A stretch of 64,000 nt of DNA, from the NCBI GenBank assembly GCA_963678705.1, contig OY783217.1, positions 868,001-932,000 of the forward strand, read 5' to 3'. Below are positions 62,654 through 64,000 of this stretch, piece by piece. Made by a program: the position numbers and the translations under genes. The stretch's first letter is position 1. Each line of letters begins with the position of its first letter. This DNA comes from Panorpa germanica. Taxonomy: Eukaryota; Arthropoda; Insecta; Mecoptera; Panorpidae. The notes beneath the pieces are model-generated. The model was not told the DNA's origin and made no database searches. It worked only from the letters and a program-made list of their open reading frames with translations.

Positions 62654-63007
62654 ACAGGGCGACACACGATTTAACTCATAAAGATACTTGCTGGAATTAA
62701 AAATTTCCAAATATATCACGTTCGTAGGATGTCATATAAATAGCGACACTAGTGACAAATCCATATTACTTTTAGATAGTACCAACCTTCGAACGATATA
62801 TATCAAAATTTCATAACATTCCGACCATTACTTTACGAGATATAGAAGTTTTAGTGACGCTACTTTTGTAATTTTCAAAACAATCTGAATTTCATAAGTA
62901 TACGGCAAAGCAATGGCTCTAAAGATCCTTAAACTGAAGCTCGTTATTGCTTAGTAGTTATATATAATACTACATGTAGCATTTAGACTTATTTTGTGAC
63001 ACCCTGT
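62654..63007. mobile_element. TA-flanked inverted-repeat element carrying a dispersed 160-bp repeat
   Basis: The left end is CAGGGCGACAC and the right end, inverted, is CAGGGTGTCAC: 9 of 11 bases match. Both are directly flanked by TA, as expected for Tc1/mariner-like insertion. Inside, 62721-62882 is similar over its full length to the reverse complement of 33647-33807. No transposase frame survives. The superfamily is inferred from the TA flanks only. Confidence 0.6.
62721..62882 (+). repeat. dispersed repeat A, copy 2
   Basis: Inverted relative to copy 1 at 33.7 kb, with similarity end to end by eye and small gaps. It lies inside the TA-flanked element 62654-63007, which suggests that repeat A is the body of that element family. 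Confidence 0.85.
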
Positions 63008-63654
63008 ACTGCAAAACATTGACAAAATAATAACTAAAATTAATTAATACGAATGAATGCTCAGTCACTTGTAACGTACGAAAACAAAACTGGTTACTAA
63101 ATATTACTTCATGATGAAATAACAAATAACAAGTTTATATTGTATGTTATTTGCTTCTTGCTACGAATAAGTCTTTCGTATTACGTACACACATTAAGAT
63201 ACGAATATATTCGTACCTATTATTGTACGAACGATTGTTTCAAATATTTTTGAAATAATGAGCAAATCAACAATAAAGCATAATTAGTAATAATTATATA
63301 GATTGTATTTTACAACACAATGTTTTGATGCCATTAAAACAATACCAGTATCTACACTAATACCAATGGCAATACCAATACCAATACCAAAACGCGGTCC
63401 TATAACAGCTCTACATGATTTCAATTTTATATAATTATTTTTGTTTATGTTTAACAAATATCATTTTATTAATTATTCATATTTGTTAAACATCATTTTG
63501 AATTGGATGCATGTTTTAAAGCAATTATGAAGTAACTCTATCGTTGGTTTCAGTATGATTTTAATTTATTAAAAGAGGAAAAAATATATAAGTATGTATT
63601 AAGTATCAAAAAAATTTGAGAATTAATTTTGTACTTATTTTATTATGTATTTGT
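63008..63654. other. non-coding
   Basis: AT-rich; only the AATACC hexamer stretch stands out. Confidence 0.6.
63356..63392 (+). repeat. AATACC hexamer stretch
   Basis: AATACC, AATGGC, then AATACC three times: five units with 6-bp period. Confidence 0.95.
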
Positions 63655-63850
63655 TTCTGAAAAATACACAATGTTTACAACAGTAAGAAAGAATGTAAAA
63701 GATAGGAGCAGCAGGAGAGAAACATAGGAGAAAGTCTGCAAGAAATTTGGGGAAGAGAAAAGGTTGGAAGATATTATGAGCAGATGCAAGAGGAAGATGG
63801 TAGAAACATGGAGGAAGAAAGAAGAAGATGGATCACGGAAATAAGAAGGA
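63655..63850 (+). repeat. purine-rich repeat family P, member 7
   Basis: A purine-rich plus strand (AGGAGCAGCAGGAGAG, GGAAGAAAGAAGAAGATGG). No long exact word is shared with the other members, so membership rests on composition and length. It leaves a Ser/Phe/Leu-rich 70-codon open frame on minus that is composition-driven. Confidence 0.35.
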
Positions 63851-64000
63851 GACAAATTGAAAGGCGTAAAACAAAACTACGAAAAATCATTTTCAAATAT
63901 CACAACTCTGGCAACACAAACGTCGAAATGCAATGGAGCAAAATGATATTAAGTTCTCGTACAGATAAGACAATATATTGTCTAGTAAAGCAAAGTCTAT
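63851..64000. other. non-coding right edge
   Basis: No feature recognised. Confidence 0.6.

Noticed and set aside
1..64000. CRISPR arrays, bacterial operons or phage genes
   Set aside because: No regularly spaced direct repeats and no compact coding; the tRNA, repeats and composition are those of an animal nuclear genome.

Overview
The window looks like non-coding nuclear DNA of an insect. It is AT-rich (about 70% A+T by eye) with no long open frame: the longest is 126 codons, and every frame above 60 codons either lies in a base-biased tract or resembles no protein I recognise. The only functional gene I can support is one tRNA-Leu(AAG), complete with its long variable arm, at 39561-39642 on the plus strand. 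The insect assignment rests on the tRNA, on an I/R1-type retrotransposon tail carrying RNase H and zinc-knuckle remnants, on hAT and TA-flanked inverted-repeat elements, and on the AT-rich microsatellite background. I cannot resolve the order. Whether the DNA is intergenic or a very large intron cannot be told from this window.

Layout. 0-9 kb: plain AT-rich DNA with three small inverted-repeat elements (1546-1936, 3760-3908, 6371-6515), a weaker one at 5993-6292 and a possible RTE-type scrap near 8866. 11.4-16.1 kb is the densest mobile-element zone. It holds a 497-bp element with about 145-bp inverted termini (11449-11945), an inverted-repeat element around 12866-13113, a 276-bp element (14546-14821) and a hAT-type element with CAG-starting ends and a degenerate 8-bp target duplication (15722-16080). 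18-22.5 kb: pyrimidine/purine strand-biased blocks belonging to one diverged repeat family, including an inverted pair at 21.9-22.44 kb. 24.6-24.85 kb: another inverted-repeat element. 27.5-28.6 kb: one copy of a dispersed repeat, a hAT end, and a G+C- and CpG-rich island. 33.6 kb and 62.7 kb carry inverted copies of a second dispersed repeat. 39.5 kb: the tRNA. 41.7-42.2 kb: a dead LINE tail on the minus strand. 47.3 kb: a likely tRNA-derived SINE head. 49.3-63.9 kb: more purine-rich blocks, a G-quadruplex candidate, hexamer arrays, and a TA-flanked inverted-repeat element at 62654-63007.

No operon, gene cluster or new multi-gene system is visible. The most unusual signals are compositional. 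The octamer TACGAGTA/TACTCGTA occurs 23 times where about 2 are expected, in orientation runs. There are clusters of the pentamer CTACG, and many unrelated short arrays with a 6-bp period. A purine-rich repeat family recurs seven or more times. All counts were made by hand and should be recounted by machine.
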